DNA from: Sphingomonas ginsenosidivorax
Lineage (GTDB): Bacteria > Pseudomonadota > Alphaproteobacteria > Sphingomonadales > Sphingomonadaceae
Length of the DNA: 64,000 nt
Direction of reading: 5' to 3'
NCBI RefSeq assembly: GCF_007995065.1
Contig: NZ_VOQR01000001.1
Location: 3,538,501 to 3,602,500 of the forward strand
The translations under genes and the position numbers were made by a program. The notes under the pieces were generated by a model. It was given only the letters and a program-made list of their open reading frames with translations. It was not told the DNA's origin and made no database searches. Positions 1-8,334 of the stretch are shown here, piece by piece; within the stretch, counting starts at the first letter, position 1; every line of letters begins with the position of its first letter.

Positions 1-1136
1 TGCAGGGAGACCGCTTCGCGGCGTGCGTTGGGCAGTTCGATGCCGATGACGTTGCGGCCCGGAATCACCGCGACGCGCGCGGAGATGGCGGACATGTTGC
101 GCGCGATGTCGTCCGCGAGCGCGATCACGCGGCTGGCCTTGATGCCGGGCGCGGGTTCGAGTTCGTACATCGTGACGACGGGGCCCGGCCGCACCTCGAT
201 GATCGATCCCTTGACGTGGAAATCGTCGAGCACGTTCTCGAGCAGGCGTGCGTTGCGTTCGAGCCCGGCCTTGTCGATCACGTTACCCTGGCTGGGTGGG
301 GAGGGCGTGAGCAGGTCGAGCGGGGGCAGCGTGTAATTGTCGCGCAGGTCGAGCTGCGACTGTGACTTGGGCTTGGCCTGCGACGGCGCGACCTGCCGAT
401 CGGCGATGACCGGGGCGGGGCGCGCATCGGGTTCGGCAAGCGGGCGTGGGCTCACCGGCTTGCGCGTCAGCGTCAGCGGCTCCTCGTCGTCATACTCGTC
501 ATAGCCCATGTCCTGCGGGTCGAGATCGGCGCGACCGGCGCGGCGGAACCGCCAGGCGCGCTCGCCGAGTTCGATCTCCAGGCTCTTGCCCCACACGATC
601 GCGCCGGCGACGCCGAGCACCAGCCCGATCGCGCGCGCGGACCATAATTCCGCGACGGGCTCGCCGATGAAGGCGAGCGCCCATTGCGCCGCGTTGGCGA
701 CCGCGAGGCCGATGACGCCGCCCCAGCCGGCGGGCAGCGCGAGGACCGACGAATCGGACACGAACGCCAGCGCACTTGCCATCAGCGCGACGCCCAGTGC
801 AGCATGCCGCAGCATCCGCGCCCAGCGACCCGACGGCAGGTCGCGCCACAGACGCATCGCGATGATCGGCCCGACCGGTAGCAGCAGCGCGACCGCGGGG
901 CCGAACAGCGACAGCGCGATGTCGGCGAACCAGGCGCCGGGCGGTCCGATCAGGTTGGCGGGATAGCCGCCCGAGGCGGTGTTGAGCGCAGGGTCGCTGG
1001 CGTGATAGCTGGCCAGCGCCAGCGCCATCGCGAAGGTCACTGCGAACAGCGTCACCGACGCGACCAGCGCGCCGCTGCGCACCGCCCCCGCCTTCACCGT
1101 TTCGCGCCACAAAGCTGGCTGCGCGCGGCTCGCCAT
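1..1136 (-). CDS. ftsK: DNA translocase FtsK, N-terminal part (gene runs off the window)
   Basis: About 378 N-terminal residues of FtsK, the hexameric DNA pump anchored at the division septum that moves the chromosome terminus regions apart. The first 170 residues contain four hydrophobic segments, followed by a charged and Pro-rich linker and then the start of the alpha domain (NYTLPPLDLL, later VRPGPVVTMYELEPAPGIK), which is characteristic of FtsK/SpoIIIE. The Walker ATPase and gamma DNA-reading domains lie beyond base 1. The start is the ATG at 1136. The gene is divergent from the hydroxylase gene at 1243. Linker length is typical of alphaproteobacterial FtsK. Identification is firm, but completeness cannot be judged. 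Confidence 0.93.
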   Translation of the reverse strand, partial: MASRAQPALWRETVKAGAVRSGALVASVTLFAVTFAMALALASYHASDPALNTASGGYPANLIGPPGAWFADIALSLFGPAVALLLPVGPIIAMRLWRDLPSGRWARMLRHAALGVALMASALAFVSDSSVLALPAGWGGVIGLAVANAAQWALAFIGEPVAELWSARAIGLVLGVAGAIVWGKSLEIELGERAWRFRRAGRADLDPQDMGYDEYDDEEPLTLTRKPVSPRPLAEPDARPAPVIADRQVAPSQAKPKSQSQLDLRDNYTLPPLDLLTPSPPSQGNVIDKAGLERNARLLENVLDDFHVKGSIIEVRPGPVVTMYELEPAPGIKASRVIALADDIARNMSAISARVAVIPGRNVIGIELPNARREAVSL

Positions 1137-1242
1137 GTCGGTATCCTCAATGTCCGTAAACCATGGTTTTCATCGTCCCCGGCCGGTCCGTCGTCAAGTC
1201 AGCAGCGTTGGCACGGGACGGTTGGCGGGATAGAGCGGCTTC

Positions 1243-2457
1243 ATGGACACAGATGTCATCATTCTCGGCGGCGGCCTGGTTGGCGCGACGCTGGCGCTCG
1301 CGCTCGACGTACACGGGGTTTCCTCGACGGTGATCGATCCTGCGGACCCGGCGGTGACGCTGGCGCCGGGGTTCGACGGGCGCGCCTCGGCGATCGCGAG
1401 CGCCAGCCACCGGATGCTCGATGCGATCGGAGTCGGCGCAGGCCTGGCGGGCAAGGGCTGTGCGATCCGGCACATCCGGGTCAGCGACGGGCTCGAGCCC
1501 GGTGCGCTCGACTTCATCCCCGACGCCGACGACGGTGCGCTGGGCACGATGTACGAGAACAAGCTGCTGCGCACCGCGCTGTTCGACGCGGCGACGCGCG
1601 CGCAGCATATCGACTTGCGGATGAAGACGCGTGCGACCGCGGTCGAACGGTCGGCGGCCGGCGTGACGGCGACGCTCGATAGCGGCGAGACGGTGCGCGC
1701 GCCGCTGCTGATCGCGGCGGAGGGGCGCAATTCGCCGACGCGCGAGGCGGCGGGGATCACGATCGCGCGGTGGAGCTACGATCACAGTGCGATCATCGGC
1801 GCGTTCCATCACGCGCGGCCACACGGCGATATCGCGTACGAGATCTTCTACGCCGCCGGGCCGTTCGCGCTGCTGCCGCTGCCCGACGATGCCGAGGGGC
1901 ATCGCTCGGCGATCGTGTGGACGGTCGATGCGAAGGACGGCGCGGCGATGCTCAAGCTCGGCGACCGCGCGTTCCTCGCCGAGGCGGAGAAGCGGATGGG
2001 CGGCTTCCTGGGACCGCTGTCGAACGCGAGCCCGCGCTCGTCCTATCCGCTGGGCTTCCATCATGCCGCGCGGATCACCGCCGAGCGGCTGGCGCTGGTC
2101 GGCGACGCCGCGCACGGCATCCATCCGATCGCTGGGCAGGGGCTGAACCTCGGCCTGCGCGACGTCGCGACGCTCGCCGAAGTGCTGGTCGAGGGCAAGC
2201 GGCTGGGGCTTGACCTCGGCGATGCGGCGCTGCTCGATCGCTATCAGCGGTGGCGCGGGCTGGACACGTTCATGGTGGCGCTCGCGACCGATTCGCTGAC
2301 CCGGCTGTTCGGCGTGCGCGGCAAGACCGCGAGCGCGGTGCGGCGGTTCGGGATCTCCGCGGTCAACGCGATCCCACCGCTCAAGGACCGGTTCATGGCC
2401 GAGGCGCGCGGCGAGAGCGGGGACCTGCCGAAGCTGCTGCAGGGGCTGATGGTCTGA
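1243..2457 (+). CDS. FAD-dependent UbiH/UbiF/COQ6-family hydroxylase
   Basis: A 404-residue flavoprotein monooxygenase of the UbiH/UbiF/VisC/COQ6 family, which hydroxylates the ring of ubiquinone precursors at the membrane. An N-terminal Rossmann motif GGGLVGA lies at residues 9-15. The second FAD motif, GDAAHGIHPIAGQGLNLG, starts near residue 287 and is the family fingerprint. Length matches the family (about 390-410). The ring position it hydroxylates cannot be read from sequence, so no ubi letter is assigned. It converges on the DUF2501 gene, and a palindrome holds both stop codons. Confidence 0.88.
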   Translation: MDTDVIILGGGLVGATLALALDVHGVSSTVIDPADPAVTLAPGFDGRASAIASASHRMLDAIGVGAGLAGKGCAIRHIRVSDGLEPGALDFIPDADDGALGTMYENKLLRTALFDAATRAQHIDLRMKTRATAVERSAAGVTATLDSGETVRAPLLIAAEGRNSPTREAAGITIARWSYDHSAIIGAFHHARPHGDIAYEIFYAAGPFALLPLPDDAEGHRSAIVWTVDAKDGAAMLKLGDRAFLAEAEKRMGGFLGPLSNASPRSSYPLGFHHAARITAERLALVGDAAHGIHPIAGQGLNLGLRDVATLAEVLVEGKRLGLDLGDAALLDRYQRWRGLDTFMVALATDSLTRLFGVRGKTASAVRRFGISAVNAIPPLKDRFMAEARGESGDLPKLLQGLMV

Positions 2458-2474
2458 TCCCGTAGGGGATCAGA
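2453..2474. terminator. Bidirectional palindromic terminator carrying both stop codons
   Basis: TCTGATCCC (2453-2461) pairs with GGGATCAGA (2466-2474) around a GTAG loop, a perfect 9-bp stem. The left arm contains the TGA stop of the hydroxylase gene. The right arm contains the stop of the converging DUF2501 gene. Because it is a palindrome it can fold in either transcript. There is no clear U-tract, so termination itself is inferred. Confidence 0.5.
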
Positions 2475-2841
2475 GAAACGACTTCGCGCGCTTCAGCACC
2501 AGGTCGCAAATCTTGGTCTTCGCCTGGCCCTTGAGCGCGTCCAGCGATAGAGCCGAGCCGCGGCCGGTTTCGAGCGTCCCGGCCTGTCCTGCGGCAAAGC
2601 CATCGGAGGTCGCGACCCCGGGCTTTCCGGTCAGATTGCCGAGCACGGTGGCGGCATTTGCCCCCGACAGCACGTTGTTCTTGACGCAATAGCCGAGCAA
2701 CCCCGCGGCATTGCCCGCGCTCGCGGACGCGACATTGGGCAGCGCGCCGCCGAGCAGCCCGGCAAGGCCACCCGACCGGGTCTGCGCGTCGGCCCCTGCG
2801 GACAGGGCGAGCAGGGCGGCGAGCGCGATGGGCTTGATCAT
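2470..2841 (-). CDS. DUF2501 family secreted protein (YjjA-like)
   Basis: A 123-residue protein with a signal peptide (MIKPIALAALLALSAGADA, cleavage about residue 19), a Gly/Ala-rich middle and a single pair of cysteines (YCVKNN, KICDLV) that probably form a disulfide in the periplasm. The pattern GYCVKNNVL...KICDLVLKRAKSFL fits DUF2501, which includes E. coli YjjA; its function is not known. The start at 2841 follows an AAGGA-type ribosome site. The gene sits tail-to-tail with the hydroxylase gene and is followed upstream by long palindromic repeats. Confidence 0.78.
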   Translation of the reverse strand: MIKPIALAALLALSAGADAQTRSGGLAGLLGGALPNVASASAGNAAGLLGYCVKNNVLSGANAATVLGNLTGKPGVATSDGFAAGQAGTLETGRGSALSLDALKGQAKTKICDLVLKRAKSFL

Positions 2842-2909
2842 GATGCGGTCCTTGGAATTATGATCCGCATCAACGCGGCGAGTGGCGGGGGGGTCCGCCT
2901 CAGTGCTTT

Positions 2910-3044
2910 CCGTTCGTCCTGAGTAGCCGCTGAGCGAAGCCGAAGCGGCGTATCGAAGGACAGGTTCCGCGCGCGACCTGTGCTTCGATACGAGCCTTCG
3001 ATACACCCCCGCGGGGCTACTCGGTCTCTACTCGGCACGAACGG
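2910..3044. repeat. Family A palindromic repeat, long copy (about 135 bp)
   Basis: Starts with CCGTTCGTCCTGAG and ends with its near complement GGCACGAACGG. Nested inner arms include CGTATCGAAG / CTTCGATACG around a GGTTCCGCGCGC centre. The same architecture recurs at 22063-22199. It fills most of the 313-bp gene-free stretch between DUF2501 and the Trm112 gene. Confidence 0.75.
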
Positions 3045-3067
3045 AAGGGGGGACGTAAGCCCACTAC

Positions 3068-3138
3068 CCGTTCGTGCTGAGCGCAGTCGAAGCATCCTCG
3101 TTTGGGGCATGCCCTTCGACTTCGCTCAGGGCGAACGG
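3068..3138. repeat. Family A palindromic repeat, short copy (about 71 bp)
   Basis: CCCGTTCGTGCTGAGCGCAG at the left pairs with TTCGCTCAGGGCGAACGG at the right, with GTCGAAGCAT / CATGCCCTTCGAC as inner arms. It lies 30 bp from the long copy and just before the end of the Trm112-like gene. Confidence 0.75.
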
Positions 3139-3154
3139 AACAAGGAGGCCTGAC

Positions 3155-3337
3155 TCAGCCCGCGTCGATCCGCCGCGCTTCCTCGACCAGCATCACCGGC
3201 ACGCCCTCGCGGATCGGATAGGCCAGCCCCGCCGCCTCTGAGACGAGTTCCTGCGCCGCCTCGTCGTAGCGCAGCGGCGTGCGCGTCGCGGGGCAGACGA
3301 GTCGGTCGAGCAGCCATGGGTCGATCGTCGTGCTCAT
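3155..3337 (-). CDS. Trm112 family protein
   Basis: A 60-residue protein of the Trm112/UPF0434 (YcaR) family, a small zinc-ribbon-like fold that in other organisms activates methyltransferases. The sequence shows the family landmarks: [17 protein letters not shown] near the start and [18 protein letters not shown] at the end. Only one cysteine of the zinc ribbon is kept, as is common in bacterial members. It is the last gene of a run ybbN-like, Lon-N-domain, Trm112, with a 10-bp gap before it. The methyltransferase partner is not apparent here. Confidence 0.88.
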   Translation of the reverse strand: MSTTIDPWLLDRLVCPATRTPLRYDEAAQELVSEAAGLAYPIREGVPVMLVEEARRIDAG

Positions 3338-3347
3338 TGCCCGGCCC

Positions 3348-3962
3348 TCACTGCAGCGTCACCCGTTCGTCGCCGTCGTGGCGGCCGAAGAACTGCATCA
3401 GCTGGATGATCAGTTCGGCGCGGGTCTCGATATCGGGGGCTTCGAGCAACGCCTGCTTCGCGGCGGCATCGAACGGCGCGATCTGGGCGATGCCGTTGAC
3501 GAGGCTCTCGTCGTCGAGCCGGCCGACCGCGTCCCAGTCGACCGCATAGCCCTGCGCCTCGGCGAACCGGCGCGATTCGAGTTCGAGCGAGGAGCGGCGG
3601 CCGAGCGACAGCGTGTCGTCCTCGACCGCCGCCAGCAATTCGGCCTCGACCTGGCGGAACGCGGTGGTGACATCGAGTTCACGGACGATACGGTAGAGCG
3701 AGACGCCCTCCAGCACGAGATTGTAGCGGCCGTCGTCCAGCGCCTCGACCTCGGCGATCTTGCCGATGCAGCCGATGTCGTAAAGCTGGCTGCCATCGTC
3801 GCCTTGGCCGCCGCGCGGCTGGATCATCCCGATCCGCCGGTCGCGCGCCATCGCGTCGCTGACCATCGCCCGGTAGCGCGGCTCGAAGATGTGCAGCGGC
3901 AGCTGCATCCCCGGGAACAGCAGCGCGCCCGGCAGCGGGAAGATCGACAGCCGGGTGGTCAT
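3348..3962 (-). CDS. LON N-terminal (substrate-binding) domain protein
   Basis: A 204-residue stand-alone Lon substrate-binding (PUA-like) domain without ATPase or protease parts. Diagnostic stretch: [23 protein letters not shown] at the N-terminus, then MIQPRG and a [22 protein letters not shown] block. Family members are widespread in proteobacteria and poorly understood; substrate recognition is assumed from Lon. Its ATG at 3962 overlaps the stop of the upstream thioredoxin-like gene by 4 bp (ATGA), so the two are translationally coupled. Confidence 0.9.
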   Translation of the reverse strand: MTTRLSIFPLPGALLFPGMQLPLHIFEPRYRAMVSDAMARDRRIGMIQPRGGQGDDGSQLYDIGCIGKIAEVEALDDGRYNLVLEGVSLYRIVRELDVTTAFRQVEAELLAAVEDDTLSLGRRSSLELESRRFAEAQGYAVDWDAVGRLDDESLVNGIAQIAPFDAAAKQALLEAPDIETRAELIIQLMQFFGRHDGDERVTLQ

Positions 3963-4873
3963 CCGAACAGGATCGCGGACAGGCGCCGGCGCTGCGCCGA
4001 GACCCAGGGATCCTCGAGCCCGACGACCTCGAACAGTTTCAGCAACTGCGTCCGTGCCGCGCCCTCGTTCCAGCTGCGGTCGGTGGCGATGATGCCGAGG
4101 AAGGTGTCGGCGGCGGCATCGCGGTCGCCCGCCGCCATCTGGCCGTTGGCGAGCGCGAAGCGCGCGTCGAGATTGTCGGGATCGGCCTCGACCGCGGCGA
4201 CCAGCGGGGTCAGGTCCTCGACCGGCGGCGCGGACTGCGCGAGCGCGAGCGCCGCCTGCGCACGCCCGATCGCGGGATCCTTGGCGATCGCCGGATCGAG
4301 ATTGGCGAGCCAGTCGGCCGCCTCGTCGAGCTGGCCGGTCGTGACAAGCGCGCGGACGAAGCCGGCATGGACCGCGACATGATCGGGCGCGATCTCGGCG
4401 ATCTGGCGGAAGATCGACAGCGCGCGCTCGCCGTCGCCTTGCGTCAGCGCCTCCTCGCCCATCGCGATCAGCGGCTCGATCTCCGCCTCGGCACCGGCGG
4501 CGGGAGATTCGATCGGCAATTGCTTGAGCAGCTGGTCGAGCAGGACGCGAATCTGCGATTCGGTGCGCGCGCTGGTGAGGTCGGCGACGAGCTGGCCCTG
4601 GAACATCGCATAGACCGTCGGGATCGACTTGATCTGGAATTGTGCGGCGATGAACTGGTTCTTGTCGGTGTCGACCTTGGCCAGCACGACGCCCTTGTCG
4701 GCATAGTCGGCGGCGACCTTTTCGAGCGTCGGGGTCAGCGCCTTGCAGGGCCCGCACCATTCCGCCCAGAAATCGATGATCACAAGGGCGGTCATCGACG
4801 GTTCGACGACGTCGCGCCGGAACGATTCGACGGCTTCCTTCTCGGCAGGCGACATTCCAAGCGTGGCCAACAT
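3959..4873 (-). CDS. Thioredoxin-TPR co-chaperone, YbbN/CnoX type
   Basis: A 304-residue protein with an N-terminal thioredoxin fold carrying WCGPCK (Cys40, Cys43) and a C-terminal tetratricopeptide part with repeated A/L helices. This architecture is that of YbbN (CnoX), a redox-linked holdase that passes clients to chaperonin in E. coli. E. coli YbbN lacks the CxxC pair, whereas here both cysteines are present, so disulfide chemistry is possible. The start at 4873 is chosen because AAGGAG lies 4 bp upstream; a longer frame upstream has no such site. First gene of the three-gene run. Confidence 0.88.
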   Translation of the reverse strand: MLATLGMSPAEKEAVESFRRDVVEPSMTALVIIDFWAEWCGPCKALTPTLEKVAADYADKGVVLAKVDTDKNQFIAAQFQIKSIPTVYAMFQGQLVADLTSARTESQIRVLLDQLLKQLPIESPAAGAEAEIEPLIAMGEEALTQGDGERALSIFRQIAEIAPDHVAVHAGFVRALVTTGQLDEAADWLANLDPAIAKDPAIGRAQAALALAQSAPPVEDLTPLVAAVEADPDNLDARFALANGQMAAGDRDAAADTFLGIIATDRSWNEGAARTQLLKLFEVVGLEDPWVSAQRRRLSAILFG

Positions 4874-4917
4874 CAGCTCCTTCGTGGCGTAGGCGTCTAT
4901 TTGGGGCCGGCGGGCTC

Positions 4918-7900
4918 TTAATGGAAGTCCCGCGACTTTGGCAGCACGCGAACGTTTCGGGGGTGCGAGGCGCGGGGGGCGCCGCATTCGGGGCCGCGAG
5001 GCAGGACCGGGCGGATCACCTCGTCGACGCGCGCCAGCGGCGGCGTGAGCGCGTGATCCTCAGACAACAGCCGCAGTATGTCGCTGCGGTCCTGGACGCG
5101 CGCGGTCATCAGGTGCGTGACACCTTCCTCGCTGCGCTGGATCACGCCCTCCAGCACCATCAGCCGCGACGCCATAACCGCGCGCCGGTTCGCCTCGAAG
5201 TCGCGGGCCCACATCAGGCCATTGGTGACGCCGGTCTCGTCCTCGATCGTGATGAAGATCGCGTTACCCTTGCCGGGGCGCTGGCGGACCAGAACGATCC
5301 CGGCCACCTTCGCGCGGCGGCCGTCCCTGGTGGCGTTGGCCTGGGCGGACGACAGGATACCCTCGGCGGCGAAATGCGTGCGCAGGAACGCCATCGGATG
5401 GCCTTTGAGCGACAGCCGCGTGGTCTGGTAGTCGGCGGCGACCTCTTCGCTCAGCGGCATCGCGGGCAGGTTCGCATCGGGTTCGGCACCCAGCTCGGGC
5501 GCATCCGCGGCGGCGAACAATGCGAGCTGTTTCGGCGGCGTGCGGCGGACGTCCCACAGCGCGTCGCGACGGCTCTTGTCGATCGAGCGGAACGCATCGG
5601 CATCGGCGAGCAGGTTCATCGCGCGCTGGGGAAGGTTCGCGCGGCGCGCGAGGTCCTCGATTCCGGTGAAGGGGGCGGCCCTGGCCATCTCGTTCGCCCA
5701 GTCCTCGCGGAACCCGTCGACCTGGCGGAAGCCGAGGCGGATGGCCCAGTCGACATCCTGACGACCGGCGGGATTCCAGTGCCGACCGCCGGGCGCGCGG
5801 TTGGGGGGGCGGGTCACGCGGGTCGGGCGCCCCGGCGTGACGGGCTCCAGCCTGTTGTTCCAGCCGCTGTGGTTGATGTCGACCGGCTTGGCTTCGACGC
5901 CGTGCTCGACCGCGTCGTGGATCAGCTGGGCCGGGGCGTAGAACCCCATCGGTTGCGCGTTCAGGATCGCGCAGCCGAACACCGCAGGGAAAAAGCATTT
6001 GAGCCAGGACGAGACATAGACCAGCCGCGCGAAGCTCAGCGCATGGCTCTCGGGAAAACCGTAGGAGCCGAACCCCTCGATCTGGCTGTAGCAGCGCTCG
6101 GCGAACGCTTCTTCATAGCCGCGGCGGACCATGCCGCCGACCAGCTTGGCCTTGAAGTCCTCCATGCCACCGACATTGCGGAAGGTGGCCATCGCCTTGC
6201 GGAGCTGGTTGGCCTCGTCGGGCGTGAATTCGGCGGCGACGATCGCCAGCTTCATCGCCTGTTCCTGGAACAGCGGCACGCCATAGGTGAAGCGCAGCAG
6301 GTCGCGCAGCTCGTTGGGATCGTGCGGCGGACTGGGCGAGGGGAATTCGGGAATCTCCTTGCCCGCACGACGGCGCAGGTAGGGATGCACCATGTCGCCC
6401 TCGATCGGTCCGGGGCGGACGATCGCGACCTGGACGACCAGGTCGTAGAATTCGCGGGGCTTGAGCCGCGGCAGCATGTTGATCTGCGCACGACTCTCGA
6501 CCTGGAACACGCCGACCGAATCACCGTCCTGGAGCATGTGGTAGACGGCATCGTCCTCGCTGTTGGCGATCGTGCCCAGTTCGGGAACGGGATGTCCGAC
6601 GACGGCCATGAGATCGAACGCCTTGCGGATGCAGGTCAGCATGCCGAGCGCGAGGATATCGACCTTCATGATCTTGAGGTAATCGATATCGTCCTTGTCC
6701 CATTCGATGAAGGTGCGACCCTCCATCGCACCGTGGTGAATCGGCACGGTCTCGTCGAGCCGCCCTTCGGTGAGCACGAACCCGCCGACATGCTGCGACA
6801 AATGCCGGGGATATTGGAGCAGGCGGCGGGTGAGATCGCACAATTGCGCGATCTGCGGATTGTCCGCCTCGAACCCGCTGTCCTTCAGCCGGTCGTTCTC
6901 GAACCGGTCGGAGAAGCTGCCCCATACGGTGCTGGTCAGGCGAGCGGTGACGTCCTCGCTGAGCCCGAGCGCCCGCCCGACTTCCCGCACCGCCGACCGG
7001 GGCCGGTAATGGATGACGGTCGCCGCGATCGCCGCGCGGTGCCGGCCATAGCGGTCGTAGATATACTGGATGATCTCCTCGCGCCGCTCATGTTCGAAAT
7101 CGATGTCGATATCGGGCGGCTCGTCGCGCTCCGACGAGACGAAGCGCGAGAAGAGCAGGTCGTATTTCATCGGATCGACCGATGTCACGCCGAGCAGCCA
7201 GCAGACTGCCGAATTGGCGGCGGACCCACGGCCCTGGCACAGGATCGGCGGGTCGAGCGACCGCGCGTGCTTCACGATGTCGTGCACGGTGAGGAAATAA
7301 TACGCGTAGTTGCGCTCGCGGATCAGCGGCAGTTCCTCGTCGAGCAGCTTGACCAGGCGATCGGGGATGCCGTCCGGAAACTTCTCGCGCGCGGCGGTCC
7401 AGCTGAGCTCTTCGAGCCAGGCCTGCGGGTCACGGCCCTCGGGTACGGGCTCGTGGGGATATTCGTAGGAGAGCTGCTCGAGGTCGAAGGTGATGCGATC
7501 CAGGAAGCGGATCGTCTCGACAATGGCATCGGGCCGGGCAGCGAACAGCCGGGCCATGTCCTCGGGCGGCTTGATATGCCGCTCGGCATTGGCGGCGAGC
7601 ATCCTGCCTGCCTTGTGGATGGTCACGCCTTCGCGGATGCAGGTGACGATGTCGTGGAGCGGCTTGTCGTCGTTATGCGCATACAGCGCGTCGGCGGTTG
7701 CCAGCATCGGCACGCCCATGCCGTCGGCGAGCCGCGCCAACCGCGCCACCGCACGACGATCGCGGCCGGCGTGCGTCATCGTCACCCCCAACCACACGCG
7801 ATCCGGCGCGGCGCGCTTCAGCCGAAGCAGCGTGGCGGCAAGGCTCGGATCCGCAAGATCCGGCGGCAACAGGGCGCCACGTCGCGGCGTCGTGGCGCGC

Positions 7901-8334
7901 GCGCTGCTGTACGGCAGCACGATCAGCAGAAGGTCCTGCAGATGGCGGATCAGGTCCCCCAGCCCGAGAATGCAGTTGCCCTTTTCGGCGCGCAGATTGC
8001 CGACCGTCAGCAGGCGGGTCAGCCGGCCCCAGCCGAGCCGCGTCGCCGGATAGGCGACGATGTCGGGCGTTCCGTCGGCGAAGACGAGGCGCGCGCCGAC
8101 CACGAGCTTGAAAGCGTCGGGCGGGATCACAGGCCCACGCTGTCCGGTGCGCATCTTGGCCAGTTCGAAATGCGCGCGGACGACACCCGACACGGTATTG
8201 CGATCGGCGATGCCGATGCCCGCATGTCCGAGCATGGCGGCGGTGGCGACGACGTCGAGTGCCTGACTGGCACCGTCCAGGAACGAATAATTGGTCGCCG
8301 CGACCAGCTCGGCGAAACTCACGGGGGGGCTCAC
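4918..8334 (-). CDS. dnaE2: Error-prone DNA polymerase DnaE2 (ImuC)
   Basis: A 1138-residue C-family polymerase that extends past lesions in SOS mutagenesis. Order of parts: PHP domain (NYSFLDGASQALDV near the start), palm with the catalytic PDIDIDFEHERREE stretch, finger and helix-hairpin-helix regions (GSYGFPESHALSFARL), and a C-terminal OB fold (IFITIEDETGVTNGLMW). It is shorter than replicative DnaE1, as expected for DnaE2. The start is a GTG at 8334 that overlaps the imuB stop (GTGA). It is the third gene of imuA-imuB-dnaE2, the LexA-controlled mutasome. Confidence 0.95.
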   Translation of the reverse strand: MSPPVSFAELVAATNYSFLDGASQALDVVATAAMLGHAGIGIADRNTVSGVVRAHFELAKMRTGQRGPVIPPDAFKLVVGARLVFADGTPDIVAYPATRLGWGRLTRLLTVGNLRAEKGNCILGLGDLIRHLQDLLLIVLPYSSARATTPRRGALLPPDLADPSLAATLLRLKRAAPDRVWLGVTMTHAGRDRRAVARLARLADGMGVPMLATADALYAHNDDKPLHDIVTCIREGVTIHKAGRMLAANAERHIKPPEDMARLFAARPDAIVETIRFLDRITFDLEQLSYEYPHEPVPEGRDPQAWLEELSWTAAREKFPDGIPDRLVKLLDEELPLIRERNYAYYFLTVHDIVKHARSLDPPILCQGRGSAANSAVCWLLGVTSVDPMKYDLLFSRFVSSERDEPPDIDIDFEHERREEIIQYIYDRYGRHRAAIAATVIHYRPRSAVREVGRALGLSEDVTARLTSTVWGSFSDRFENDRLKDSGFEADNPQIAQLCDLTRRLLQYPRHLSQHVGGFVLTEGRLDETVPIHHGAMEGRTFIEWDKDDIDYLKIMKVDILALGMLTCIRKAFDLMAVVGHPVPELGTIANSEDDAVYHMLQDGDSVGVFQVESRAQINMLPRLKPREFYDLVVQVAIVRPGPIEGDMVHPYLRRRAGKEIPEFPSPSPPHDPNELRDLLRFTYGVPLFQEQAMKLAIVAAEFTPDEANQLRKAMATFRNVGGMEDFKAKLVGGMVRRGYEEAFAERCYSQIEGFGSYGFPESHALSFARLVYVSSWLKCFFPAVFGCAILNAQPMGFYAPAQLIHDAVEHGVEAKPVDINHSGWNNRLEPVTPGRPTRVTRPPNRAPGGRHWNPAGRQDVDWAIRLGFRQVDGFREDWANEMARAAPFTGIEDLARRANLPQRAMNLLADADAFRSIDKSRRDALWDVRRTPPKQLALFAAADAPELGAEPDANLPAMPLSEEVAADYQTTRLSLKGHPMAFLRTHFAAEGILSSAQANATRDGRRAKVAGIVLVRQRPGKGNAIFITIEDETGVTNGLMWARDFEANRRAVMASRLMVLEGVIQRSEEGVTHLMTARVQDRSDILRLLSEDHALTPPLARVDEVIRPVLPRGPECGAPRASHPRNVRVLPKSRDFH

